DNA from: Microbacterium sp. AK009
GTDB lineage: Bacteria > Actinomycetota > Actinomycetes > Actinomycetales > Microbacteriaceae
NCBI RefSeq assembly: GCF_013410955.1
Contig: NZ_JACCCG010000002.1
Span: forward strand, 1-64,000
DNA: 64,000 nt
Direction of reading: 5' to 3'
Under the pieces are notes generated by a model, which saw only the letters and a list, made by a program, of their open reading frames with translations, made no database searches and was not told the origin of the DNA. Position numbers and translations under genes: made by a program. This document shows, piece after piece, positions 54,487 to 64,000 of this stretch; position 1 is the first letter of the stretch; each line of letters begins with the position of its first letter.

Positions 54487-54848
54487 GTCCTCGCTTCTGC
54501 TTCATCTAGACGCCCGACGGAGCAGACATCGCCAGTTGGTCAAGCGGACGCCGCATCTTGACATCGCGCGCTTTGAAGGATTGGCCTCCTTCGGTCGCCA
54601 CCTTACCGATGGCTCATCGCAGACTAGGCCGTGTTGATCAAGAGGATGACGCGTTGCTGGGCCACTGGGCCCATGGCCCGGAGACGTTCCGCAGGATTGC
54701 TTCCGCGGCCTTGAGGCGCTCGGGCGCAATGCCTTGCTCGCGGGATCCCCCGAGTTCGCGCCATCGGGAAACGTGAACGCATACCCGACCCAGGGCTCGA
54801 GGTCTCGTCGTTCGATGGTCGACACGCCGCCCGATTGGACCACCTGGT
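54487..54848. other. 362-base gap with a possible decayed minus-strand frame
   Basis: On the minus strand, WRELGGSREQGIAPERLKAAEAILRNVSGPWAQW is readable and has coding character, but its upstream part (TIERRDLEPWVGYAFTFPDG) lies in a different frame. It may be a small frameshifted gene, or chance. Nothing else is visible. Confidence 0.35.
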
Positions 54849-55253
54849 CTACTGCGGGTCTCCGACCAGTCGAACGCTTTCGGATATAGGCGTTCGCTCC
54901 GCGTCTCCCGGGAGCCGATAATCGCCCACCTCCAACTGGATGCCGTCCCCGAGTTTCAGGCCCACCCCTCCGCTTCCGCCGCAGGCGGATCCTTGAAGGC
55001 GTCCGTCGCGGGCAACGAGGACGCAGACCGCGTTGGGTTCATCCGTTCCGCGAGCGAGATACACCTCCACGTCGCCGCTCGCCCCGGCATAGCGGATGGA
55101 GCCGGGGACGACGAGGTCACCGTCAATCACCCAGCCAGGGCGATCCTGCTCCTCCGACGGGCGATCCAGCTCAGGCACGCCCGAAGAGGTCGAGCACCCA
55201 GCGAGCGTCATCGCACCCAGCGTCAACAAGAGGATGGCGGCGCGACGATGCAT
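54849..55253 (-). CDS. Hypothetical lipoprotein
   Basis: 134 residues from the ATG at 55253, giving a clean signal peptide (MHRRAAILLLTLGAMTLAGC, Cys 20). The mature part is a small beta-rich domain with two Cys (AVCVLVARD, GSACGG). No family recognised. Extracellular, membrane-anchored. Confidence 0.7.
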   Translation of the reverse strand: MHRRAAILLLTLGAMTLAGCSTSSGVPELDRPSEEQDRPGWVIDGDLVVPGSIRYAGASGDVEVYLARGTDEPNAVCVLVARDGRLQGSACGGSGGVGLKLGDGIQLEVGDYRLPGDAERTPISESVRLVGDPQ

Positions 55254-55802
55254 GCCCCGCACACTACTCGACCCGTGCGACGACGTCGCGGGAATGTGGT
55301 GGGTGGTCTGGTGGTGCATCCTGCCCCGTTGGTGGTCACATAAAGGATGCTGACAGGAGCCTCGGACGCGGTTGGCGTGAACTTCCCCTCGTCGCATGAG
55401 GCGACCTCGTGATCCGACGCGTCACCCCGCGCCCTCTCGAATGGCGGCTGTCGTGACAGACTGCAGCCATGCCCCGAGTTGGTGTCGGAACGCGAACTGC
55501 GGGCGAGCGCCGCCCGCAATCGGAGCGCGCGACGAAGCCCTCGACCGTGCCCTCAATCGTGCCCTCAATGGTGCCCGAAATGGCCTCCGTGCCCTCAATC
55601 GTGCCCTCGATGAAGTCCCCCGGAATTTCGCGGGTCGGCCCTGAGATCCGCGGAATCACGCGGAAGGAGGGGACTGGTACGGTTGTCGCAGGGCTTCCCG
55701 GGGCAGTCGGAGCAAAGCCAGGGGGTCTGGGGTTCAAGTCGCAACGGACCCACCGGCCGTTGCGCATCAGTTGTATCCAGGTCAGCGCGGGCGGCTGTGA
55801 AG
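55254..55802. other. 549-base non-coding stretch with 12-bp repeats and tRNA-like fragment
   Basis: No supported gene. At about 55538-55615 an imperfect 12-bp unit (GTGCCCTCAATC and variants) occurs about five times. Near 55710-55745 a short sequence resembles a tRNA T-arm (GGGGTTCAAGTC) without a complete cloverleaf. Lying behind an orphan excisionase gene, this could be an old attachment region of a lost integrative element. Confidence 0.5.
55538..55615 (+). repeat. Imperfect 12-bp tandem repeats
   Basis: Units of CCCTCAATCGTG with one- or two-base changes, interrupted by a diverged unit. Both strands stay open through it (minus strand reads EGTIEGT), but there is no good start, so coding is not supported. 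Confidence 0.75.
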
Positions 55803-55994
55803 TTATACGGCGCGCTCGCCGAGCCACGACTCGACCCGGTCCGCGCGATAGCGAACATGCTTCCCCATGCGCACGTATGCCGGCCCCTTCCTGCTAAGGC
55901 GCCAGCCTTCGATGGTGCGGAGCGAAACATTGAGATAATCGGCGAGATCTTCCGGAGTCAGCAGAACGGGAAGGGAGGTGCGGGAACTGTCCAT
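55803..55994 (-). CDS. Excisionase-family helix-turn-helix protein
   Basis: 63 residues from the ATG at 55994. LLTPEDLADYLNVSLRTIEGWRLSRKGPAYVRMGKHVRYRADRVESWL is the standard excisionase/MerR-like HTH_17 domain. In integrative elements it partners an integrase, but none follows it here. An IS21-family element lies 70 bases upstream of its start and may separate it from its promoter. Confidence 0.85.
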   Translation of the reverse strand: MDSSRTSLPVLLTPEDLADYLNVSLRTIEGWRLSRKGPAYVRMGKHVRYRADRVESWLGERAV

Positions 55995-56133
55995 GTGATC
56001 GCTATGCGCGGTGTCCTTCAGAAGCGAAGGCCCTGCAGCCTGGCGCGGGCTCGGACTCAATTGATGTCGGCGACGCTCCAATCTGACGCGCTAACGACGG
56101 GCGAAAACGAGGCCACCCAGACAGATTGGGTGG

Positions 56134-58130
<1,997 letters not shown>

Positions 58131-58551
58131 GCAAACGACAACCAGGTGGCCTCGTTTTCGCCCGTCGCTTTGGCCTCAGGTTGGACCGTCGTCGACAATT
58201 GAGGAGTCGCGGCGCGCACTAGCCAGCGATTTACAACGGCTCAACGCGGCCGTCCTGCCACTTACGTGCTTCCTCCGGCTCGATAGATCACCGGAGAAGG
58301 ACGAGGATGCTCAACGCCTGATAGGTGGGCGAAAGCGGCGTGGAGAAGATTGACGTCACTCTGCCCACCGACGCGCACCTCCCACAAGAGGACAAGAGTC
58401 TCTTGCCTAGTTCAACAGCGCATCTTCCTACCCCGCCGAGCAACCCCCTGTTGAACGCTATGACCGGCAATTGCTACGCAATAGAGCTCGGCTGCACGCA
58501 GTGCCGCGCTCGAGGTTGAGCCGCTCGCGTACTCAAAATGACAGGCGCCCC

Positions 58552-58590
58552 GGTTTCGGCGTCGATATCTAACGATACGACGCCGAAACC
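58552..58590. terminator. Perfect 13-bp inverted repeat downstream of glnA
   Basis: GGTTTCGGCGTCG pairs with CGACGCCGAAACC across a 13-base AT-rich loop. In the glnA direction it is not followed by a T tract until TCATTTT about 15 bases on. It may be a weak terminator or a protein-binding site. Confidence 0.5.
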
Positions 58591-58634
58591 AGGGCGATCC
58601 GAGGCTTTCCAACGTACTCGTTGCGCCGCAGCTG

Positions 58635-58671
58635 CTACGCAGTGACTACGCGTTCCTACGCATTACTACGC
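58635..58671. repeat. Four CTACGC direct repeats, 10-11 bp phased
   Basis: CTACGC starts at 58635, 58646, 58656 and 58666, ending two bases before the glnA stop codon. One-helical-turn phasing suggests protein binding or a leftover attachment site; function unknown. Confidence 0.75.
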
Positions 58672-58672
58672 A

Positions 58673-60097
58673 TTAGACCCCGAAGTACAGCTCGAACTCG
58701 AACGGGTGCGGACGCTGCGCCATCGGCCGGATCTCGTTCTCGATCTTGTACTCGATCCAGGTCTCGATGAGCTCCGGCGTGAACACGCCACCCTCGAGGA
58801 GGAACTGGTGGTCGGCCGCGAGGGCGTCGAGCGAGTCCTGCAGCGAGTTCGGCACCTGGGGGATGCCCTTGGCCTCCTCGGGCGGGAGCTCGTAGAGGTC
58901 CTTGTCGACCGGCTCGTGCGGCTCGATGCGGTTCTTGATGCCGTCGATCCCGGCCATGAGCTGCGCGGCGAAGGCGAGGTAGGGGTTGCCCGAGGCGTCG
59001 GGCGCGCGGAACTCGATGCGCTTGGCCTTGGGGTTGGAGCCCGTGATCGGGATGCGGATCGCCGCGGAGCGGTTGCCCGCCGAGTACACCAGGTTCACCG
59101 GGGCCTCGAAGCCCTTCACGAGACGGTGGTAGCTGTTCAGCGTCGGGTTGGTGAAGGCGAGCACCGCGGGAGCGTGGGCGAGGATGCCGCCGATGTACCA
59201 GCGCGCGATGTCGGACAGCCCGCCATAGCCCTTCTCGTCGTAGAAGAGCGGCTTGCCGTCGTTCCACAGCGACTGGTGGGTGTGCATGCCCGAGCCGTTG
59301 TCACCGAAGAGGGGCTTGGGCATGAAGGTGGCGACCTTGCCCCACTGCTCGGCGGTGTTCTTGACGATGTACTTGAACTTCAGGATGTCGTCGGCGGCGT
59401 GAACCATGGTGTCGAAGCGGTAGTTGATCTCCTGCTGACCGCCGGTGCCCACCTCGTGGTGCGCGCGCTCGAGCTGCAGGCCCGACTCGATGAGCTTCAG
59501 GCTGATGTCGTCGCGGAGGTCCGCCGTCTTGTCGACGGGGGAGACGGGGAAGTAGCCGCCCTTGTACGGAGTCTTGTTGGCGAGGTTGCCGCCCTCCTCG
59601 GCCCGGCCGGTGTTCCAGGCGCCCTCTTCGGAGTCCACGGAGTAGAAGCTGGAGTTCTGCTTCACGTCGTAGCGGACGTCGTCGAAGATGTAGAACTCCG
59701 CCTCGGGAGCGAAGAACGCGGTGTCGGCGATGCCGGTCGAGGCGAGGTACTTCTCCGCCTTCTTGGCGACCTGACGAGGGTCCTTCGCGTAGATCTCGCC
59801 GTTGCGCGGGTTGTAGATGTCGAAGACCATGACGAGCGTCTTGGCCTCGCGGAACGGGTCGAGGTAGGCGGTCGACACGTCGGGGATGAGCTGCATGTCG
59901 GATTCGTGGATGTTCGCGAACCCACGGATCGAGGAGCCGTCGAACAGCTGCCCGACGGTGAAGAACTCCTCGTCGACGGTGGCGGCCGGAATGTTGAAGT
60001 GCTGCTGGACACCAGGGAGATCCGTGAACCGGATGTCGAGGAATTTGACGTCCTCGTCCTTGATGAACCGCAGCACCTCGGATGAATCACTGAACAT
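58673..60097 (-). CDS. glnA: Glutamine synthetase type I
   Basis: 474 residues from the ATG at 60097, preceded by GGAGTCTCC. The beta-Grasp N-terminus ([21 protein letters not shown]), the catalytic region with [13 protein letters not shown], the metal-binding [32 protein letters not shown] and EFRAPD are all present, ending ELYFGV. It makes glutamine from glutamate and ammonia in the cytosol. The adenylylation loop region is conserved. A GlnR-type operator lies upstream. Confidence 0.97.
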   Translation of the reverse strand: MFSDSSEVLRFIKDEDVKFLDIRFTDLPGVQQHFNIPAATVDEEFFTVGQLFDGSSIRGFANIHESDMQLIPDVSTAYLDPFREAKTLVMVFDIYNPRNGEIYAKDPRQVAKKAEKYLASTGIADTAFFAPEAEFYIFDDVRYDVKQNSSFYSVDSEEGAWNTGRAEEGGNLANKTPYKGGYFPVSPVDKTADLRDDISLKLIESGLQLERAHHEVGTGGQQEINYRFDTMVHAADDILKFKYIVKNTAEQWGKVATFMPKPLFGDNGSGMHTHQSLWNDGKPLFYDEKGYGGLSDIARWYIGGILAHAPAVLAFTNPTLNSYHRLVKGFEAPVNLVYSAGNRSAAIRIPITGSNPKAKRIEFRAPDASGNPYLAFAAQLMAGIDGIKNRIEPHEPVDKDLYELPPEEAKGIPQVPNSLQDSLDALAADHQFLLEGGVFTPELIETWIEYKIENEIRPMAQRPHPFEFELYFGV

Positions 60098-60169
60098 GGA
60101 GACTCCAGAGGTAGGGCATCGGGAACTGCCGCCCGTCGAGCGGGCCTTGAGGCACCGTATCGGCAGGGG

Positions 60170-60207
60170 ATTGCCCGACCGTGACACCTTTGTTTCCGGC
60201 ATGTTAC
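60170..60207 (-). promoter_or_regulatory. GlnR operator, a-site and b-site
   Basis: Reading the minus strand from 60207: GTAAC-n6-GAAAC-n6-GTCAC-n6-GCAAT. This fits the published actinobacterial GlnR box (GTnAC-n6-GnAAC, two sites 22 bases apart) with one mismatch in the last half-site. It is 72 bases before the glnA start, so nitrogen control by GlnR is expected. Confidence 0.8.
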
Positions 60208-60233
60208 GCGCCCACCGACGGTAGGGTGGAATC

Positions 60234-60626
60234 GTGGTCGCCAGCGCACAGGACTATCCCGGAGAGCGGCTGGGGCGCCCCCGCGAGGGCGCCGGATCGA
60301 TCGGCCGGCTCGGTCGGCGCGTGGGTGCCCTGTTCATCGACTACGGCGCCGCGTACCTGATCTCCGGGTTCTTCGGGTGGGACGCACTGGCGATCCTGCT
60401 GATCTTCGGCGCCATCCAGATCGTCTTTCTCCCGACGCTCCAGGGGAGCCCGGGACACAGGATTTTCGGGATGCGACTGGTACGCCTCGACGGCGGGTGG
60501 GTCGGTCTGTGGAGGCCGGTGCTGCGCACCATCCTGCTGATCCTCGTCATCCCCGCGGTGATCTGGGACGCGGATCAGCGGGGCCTGCACGACAAGGCGG
60601 CGGGCACGGTCCTGATCCGGGACTGA
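60234..60626 (+). CDS. RDD-family membrane protein
   Basis: 130 residues from a [18 protein letters not shown] carries the R..D of the RDD family, with two to three transmembrane helices and the conserved [18 protein letters not shown] and [13 protein letters not shown]. Function of the family is unsettled (transport or membrane assembly). It is divergent from glnA, and this pairing is common in Actinobacteria. Confidence 0.9.
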   Translation: MVASAQDYPGERLGRPREGAGSIGRLGRRVGALFIDYGAAYLISGFFGWDALAILLIFGAIQIVFLPTLQGSPGHRIFGMRLVRLDGGWVGLWRPVLRTILLILVIPAVIWDADQRGLHDKAAGTVLIRD

Positions 60627-60630
60627 GTTC

Positions 60631-61341
60631 TCAGCGAGGACGAGGGGCGCGCACGCGCTGCGGGTCGATGCCCTTCGGAATGGGAAGCGACGCAACCGAC
60701 TGCGACACCGAGTCCATTCGCTTGACGACAGCAGCCATCGTTGCACGGTCGATCTTCTTCGGCAGGGACTTGATGGCCGGGGCGAGCTTGCCGATCGGCA
60801 CCTCGTCGTCGCCGTGACCCACGTACAGCACGGTGACAGGGACACCGGATGCCACGCGTTGCGCCTTTCCGCGCTCTTCGTTCACCAGGCGGGTGAGGCG
60901 CCCCCGCGCCCCTTCGCCGACGATCACGATCCCGCCGCGGCCGATCGCACGGTAGACGGCTTCCTGGGTTTTGGGGTTGATGCCCACCGGCATCTCCGAT
61001 GCGCGCCAGCGGCGACCAAGGGCGCTGGACAGCACATAGCCGGTGGCGCCGGGCATGCCGTCGATCTTGCGATACATCGCCTTCGTCGACAGTCGTGTCA
61101 TGGTCATCAGCGCCGCGAGGATGCCGAACATGAATCCGGTGATACCCCACAGGATGATGCTCCAGATCGCTCCGGGTGGGATCAACGCACCGAGTGCGAC
61201 GCCCAGAAGCGTGCCGCCGATGAGGATGCCGACAAGGGCCCAGGGCAGCCAGCGATAGGCCTGGACAGTGAAGGTGTAGAGGGTGCGGATCTGCGAGAAG
61301 AACCCGGGACGCTTCTCGGGGGCGGTACTGCGTGCGGCCAT
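60631..61341 (-). CDS. DUF4191 membrane protein
   Basis: 236 residues. Two transmembrane helices near 30-80 (LPWALVGILIGGTLLGVAL, IWSIILWGITGFMFGILAAL) followed by a cytosolic domain with GGIVIVGEGARGRLTRLVNEER and PKKIDRATMAAVVKRMD, the DUF4191 pattern. Function unknown; it regularly neighbours glnA and lipoate genes in Microbacteriaceae. Convergent with the RDD gene. Confidence 0.88.
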   Translation of the reverse strand: MAARSTAPEKRPGFFSQIRTLYTFTVQAYRWLPWALVGILIGGTLLGVALGALIPPGAIWSIILWGITGFMFGILAALMTMTRLSTKAMYRKIDGMPGATGYVLSSALGRRWRASEMPVGINPKTQEAVYRAIGRGGIVIVGEGARGRLTRLVNEERGKAQRVASGVPVTVLYVGHGDDEVPIGKLAPAIKSLPKKIDRATMAAVVKRMDSVSQSVASLPIPKGIDPQRVRAPRPR

Positions 61342-61464
61342 GATTCCAGCCTACCTTTTCAGGCCCTCGCGACCTCTCCTGCACAAGCGCGGGGATGACC
61401 CCTGCTGTCCACAGTTCTGATGAACCACGGACGAGACAGCAGTCGCGGGCGCGACCCTGTTGTC

Positions 61465-62826
61465 ATGGCGATCGATTCCGAGCACGCCCTGCTTCGGGCC
61501 TACCGGCCGGTGCGACGGCTGGATGCCGCCAGCGCGCCGTGGTCCGGGGAAGTGGTGCGTGACAGCGAGGGCGCTGCGTGGCTTCTCGTGGAAGCGGGTG
61601 CGCTCGGCGAGGACTGGGCGGGATGGCGGGCAGCGCCGTCGGAGCATCTCCTCACCCCCTCCGACGTCGTGCGAACGGCGACGGGGCACGCCGCGCTGCT
61701 CCCGCTCTGCAGCGAACGGGTCGTCGACGTCGTCAGGCGTCGTTCCGAAGACGATGACCCGCTCTCGGCGGGCGAGGCCCTCACCCTCGCCGTCAGCGTG
61801 CTGCGCGGCCACCTCGACGCCGGAGCGGCGACCGGAACGACTGCCGGGACATGGTGGCTCACCGACGAGGGTCGCCCGGTCCTCGCGCTGCAGGCAGGGC
61901 CGACGTCTGAGTCCGCGGAGGTCATCCGTCTCCTCCTCGCCCTGTTCCCGGCATGGAGCGACGTGCTGCGCGACGCTCTCGCGGCAGTGGCTCAGGCGCA
62001 CCTGCACGAACGCGAGGCCCACGCGCTCGAGGCGCGACTGTTCGCCCTGGCCACGCCGCAACCGCTGCGCCTCGGCGCGAAGCGTATCTCGTCGGCGATG
62101 CAGGGCGGGGTGGCGGGCATCACCGGCAGACCCGCGGCCACCCGTGCGGGGTCACGGGCCGCGGCGAAAGCGGCGGCCGCTGACCCCGGCGGTCAGAGGC
62201 TGCTGACCCGGGTCTCGACACTGATGGACCGGGACCTCGGCGAGACCGTCTCCCGGGCGACCACCGGCGTCTGGCGGGCCGTCAGCACCCGGAAGCCACA
62301 ACCCCGACGCCGCGGACTCATCGTCGCAGGGGGCGCCGCAGCGGTCGTCCTCGCCGTAGGACTGACGTGGCCGAACGACGCCGAGCCGCCGGCGGCGGCC
62401 GACCCCGTGACGATCGCGTCGGAACCGGCCTCGGGGTCGTCGCCCTCCCCGACGCTCGGTCCGGACGCCGAGGCCTCGAGCACCGGGGCGACGGTCGGTG
62501 AGCCCGCCCCACCCGCCTCCACCCCTGACGACTTCGCCGCCGTCACCGCCGGTCTGCTGGACGCTCGTGCGGCGTGCGATGCCGACGCCACCTGTCTCGC
62601 CGAGGCCGTGGCCGACCCGACTCGCGCGCTGCCCCCCGGGGCATCCGACCTGCCGGCCGAGGCCAGGACGGTGACGTTCCTCGACGATCTGGGCGGCGCG
62701 GCGGTGCTGCGCGTGGATGCCGCCGCCCCGACGGGCGATTCACCGGCGTCTCAGCTGGTCGTCATCGTCCGGATCGGGGAGCACTGGGTCATTCGCGACA
62801 TCTACGACGCGGGGGCGACATCGTGA
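61465..62826 (+). CDS. Hypothetical membrane protein with kinase-like N-terminus
   Basis: 453 residues from the ATG at 61465. Residues 1-190 look like a degenerate kinase-type domain (YRPVRRLDAAS...AAWLLVEAG) without catalytic motifs. One transmembrane helix near 288-306 (LIVAGGAAAVVLAVGLTW), then a Pro/Ser/Ala-rich linker and a small extracellular domain (VVIVRIGEHWVIRDIYD). Seen in other Actinobacteria near this place; role unknown. Confidence 0.7.
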   Translation: MAIDSEHALLRAYRPVRRLDAASAPWSGEVVRDSEGAAWLLVEAGALGEDWAGWRAAPSEHLLTPSDVVRTATGHAALLPLCSERVVDVVRRRSEDDDPLSAGEALTLAVSVLRGHLDAGAATGTTAGTWWLTDEGRPVLALQAGPTSESAEVIRLLLALFPAWSDVLRDALAAVAQAHLHEREAHALEARLFALATPQPLRLGAKRISSAMQGGVAGITGRPAATRAGSRAAAKAAAADPGGQRLLTRVSTLMDRDLGETVSRATTGVWRAVSTRKPQPRRRGLIVAGGAAAVVLAVGLTWPNDAEPPAAADPVTIASEPASGSSPSPTLGPDAEASSTGATVGEPAPPASTPDDFAAVTAGLLDARAACDADATCLAEAVADPTRALPPGASDLPAEARTVTFLDDLGGAAVLRVDAAAPTGDSPASQLVVIVRIGEHWVIRDIYDAGATS

Positions 62827-62844
62827 TCACGATGTCGCCCCCGC
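62809..62844. terminator. Perfect 36-bp palindrome across a stop codon
   Basis: The 18 bases GCGGGGGCGACATCGTGA are followed directly by their exact reverse complement. It includes the TGA stop (62824-62826) of the preceding gene and lies between convergent genes, so it probably acts as a terminator in both directions. Confidence 0.75.
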
Positions 62845-62865
62845 GCAGTACAGCGCTGCCGTGGA

Positions 62866-64000
62866 TCAGATGCCGAGGTCGCCCTCGAAGTCCGCCTCTT
62901 CGAGACGGGCCTTGACCGCGCCGAGGAAGCGCGCGGCGTCGGCCCCGTCGATCACCCGGTGGTCGTAGGACAGCGCGAGGTAGACGTACGACCGGACCGA
63001 GATCGCATCGCGACCGTCGACGGTCACCACACCCGGACGCTTGACGACGATGCCCGTTCCGAGAATCGCCGACTGCGGGAGGAAGACGACCGGAGTGTCG
63101 AACAGCGCTCCGCGCGACCCGGTGTTGGTGAGGGTGAAGGTGCCACCGGCCAGCTCGTCGGGCTTCAGCTTGTTGTCCCGCGTGCGCGCGGCGAGGTCGG
63201 CGATCTCATGGGCGATCTGAGCGAGGTTCTTCGATGCCGCGTCCCGCAGCACGGGCGTGAGAAGGCCGCGCTCGGTGTCGACGGCGATCGAGAGGTTCTC
63301 GGTCGCCGGGTAGACGATGTTCGTCCCGTCGACCGTGCTGTTGATGACGGGGAAGGCCTGGAGGGCCTCCGCCGCAGCCAGGGCGAAGAACGGCAGGAAG
63401 GAGAGCTTGTCGCCGGTCTTCGACTGGAAATCACCCTTCACGCGGTCGCGGAAACCGGAGAGCTTGGTGACATCCACCTCGACGACGGTGGTGAGCTGCG
63501 CGGTCGCCTGCATCGACGCCACTGCCCGCTCAGCGAGCACCTTGCGCAGCCGGGACATCGGCTGGGTCGTCCCCCGCAGCGGCGAGACCTCCAGCGGAGT
63601 GCGAGCCGGAGCGGTGGGCGCCGACGCTGCGGGGGCCGGGGCCGGGGCCTTGGCCTCCTCCGCAGCCTTCAGCACGTCTTCCTTGCGGATGCGACCGCCC
63701 ACGCCGGTGCCCGTGACCGTAGCCAGATCGACGCCCTGCTGCTGGGCGAGCCGTCGAACGAGCGGAGTGACGTAGGCCACCTCGTCGCCGGAGGATGTCG
63801 CCGGCGCAGTCGACGACGGAGCGCTCGAGGGCGACGGCTCCTGCTCGGTGGCGACCCCCGTCGAGACCGGCGCGTGCGCGACGACCTTTTCGGGAACAGG
63901 CGCCACCTCTTCGGCGGGCTTCTCCTCGGCCGGCTTCTCGTCGGCGGGCTTCTCGTCGGCGGCAGGAGCTGGTTCGGCGGGCTTTTCGTCGACGGCAGGA
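62866..64000 (-). CDS. sucB: 2-oxo acid dehydrogenase E2 acyltransferase (5' end beyond window)
   Basis: At least 378 residues; the start lies outside. From the window edge it shows an Ala/Glu/Lys/Pro-rich linker (EKPA repeats), a peripheral subunit-binding domain (VTPLVRRLAQQQGVDLATVTGTGVGGRIRKEDVL) and the catalytic domain with the conserved SYDHRVIDGADAARFL near the end (active His and Asp). It transfers acyl groups to CoA in the pyruvate or 2-oxoglutarate dehydrogenase complex. In Microbacteriaceae this locus is usually called sucB or dlaT; which complex is served cannot be settled here. Confidence 0.93.
   Translation of the reverse strand, partial: PAVDEKPAEPAPAADEKPADEKPAEEKPAEEVAPVPEKVVAHAPVSTGVATEQEPSPSSAPSSTAPATSSGDEVAYVTPLVRRLAQQQGVDLATVTGTGVGGRIRKEDVLKAAEEAKAPAPAPAASAPTAPARTPLEVSPLRGTTQPMSRLRKVLAERAVASMQATAQLTTVVEVDVTKLSGFRDRVKGDFQSKTGDKLSFLPFFALAAAEALQAFPVINSTVDGTNIVYPATENLSIAVDTERGLLTPVLRDAASKNLAQIAHEIADLAARTRDNKLKPDELAGGTFTLTNTGSRGALFDTPVVFLPQSAILGTGIVVKRPGVVTVDGRDAISVRSYVYLALSYDHRVIDGADAARFLGAVKARLEEADFEGDLGI

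Larger units (their letters stand above)
58199..58672. other. 474-base gap between IS21 and glnA
   Basis: No gene is supported. It holds a long inverted repeat (58552-58590) and CTACGC direct repeats (58635-58671), listed separately. The stretch 58199-58550 may be the worn end of the accessory region. Confidence 0.5.

Noticed and set aside
54502..54843. 113-residue minus-strand gene
   Set aside because: Only its first part has coding character; the rest is readable in another frame, so at best a frameshifted remnant.
55700..55760. tRNA gene on the + strand
   Set aside because: Only a T-arm-like GGTTCAAGTC is present; acceptor, D and anticodon arms do not pair.
60438..60446. attR of the tRNA-Arg element (CTCCAGGGG)
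   Set aside because: Nine bases only, inside the conserved RDD coding sequence, without the T-arm part GTTCGAATCC; a chance match.

Overview
The window looks like chromosome of a high-GC actinobacterium, most likely Microbacteriaceae (Microbacterium-like). The clearest evidence is the right end (58.7-64.0 kb), where glnA, an RDD membrane protein, a DUF4191 protein and a lipoyl-domain E2 acyltransferase gene (sucB/dlaT type) sit together as in that group. The glnA upstream region also carries a full two-site GlnR-type operator. Almost everything to the left of glnA reads as accessory DNA: resistance genes, defence genes, insertion sequences, an integrase at a tRNA gene, a sugar-utilisation locus and many decayed fragments.

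Layout: 0.2-3.5 kb holds a zinc-ribbon microprotein, a small conserved protein (called here the NRRYA family) and a translationally coupled trio (helical protein, DUF1023-type alpha/beta hydrolase, lipoprotein). 3.7-14.1 kb is a mixed accessory stretch with a HEPN-like protein, a DUF2326 fragment, a Ser/Thr kinase with an unassigned C-terminal half, a methyltransferase, a YCII/MarR divergent pair, a P-loop kinase-like protein, an AadA-type nucleotidyltransferase, an acetyltransferase and a protein with a possible Cys-His-Asp triad. At 14.35-16.28 kb an IS5-family element with CTAG target duplication splits a reading frame and appears to carry an APH(6)-type aminoglycoside phosphotransferase as passenger.

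17.6-32.4 kb: a winged-helix/excisionase-like protein, tRNA-Arg(CCT) and a tyrosine integrase mark an integrated element. Behind the integrase come two GIY-YIG proteins, small unknowns and a type I restriction-modification operon (hsdM, an unknown zinc-ribbon gene, hsdS, hsdR). 32.4-35.6 kb is rearranged: two oppositely oriented pieces of the 3' end of a PEP synthase gene beside an IS3-family element that has lost both its target duplication and an intact orfB.

36.4-48.3 kb is an alpha-galactoside-type sugar locus. A ROK regulator, two ABC permeases, a binding lipoprotein and a cytoplasmic GH97 enzyme form one minus-strand operon; a GH36 alpha-galactosidase is divergent from it; a secreted GH97 enzyme with two carbohydrate-binding modules follows. 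No ABC ATPase gene is present, so an ATPase shared with other importers is presumably used. The locus lies between a second, frameshifted NRRYA copy (35.6 kb) and a remnant DUF1023 gene plus a second copy of the lipoprotein (48.3-49.0 kb). It therefore seems to sit inside a diverged duplicate of the cassette found at 0.4-3.5 kb.

49-58.7 kb holds a decayed small gene, an XRE regulator, a DEDDh exonuclease fused to TerB-like, BRCT and Lsr2-like segments, an SF2 helicase fused to a PD-(D/E)XK nuclease-like domain, a lipoprotein, an orphan excisionase and a complete IS21-family element with a 5-bp target duplication. The most interesting candidates for new biology are the passenger-carrying IS, the helicase-nuclease fusion, the exonuclease-BRCT-Lsr2 fusion, the extra gene inside the hsd operon and the duplicated cassette around the sugar locus.
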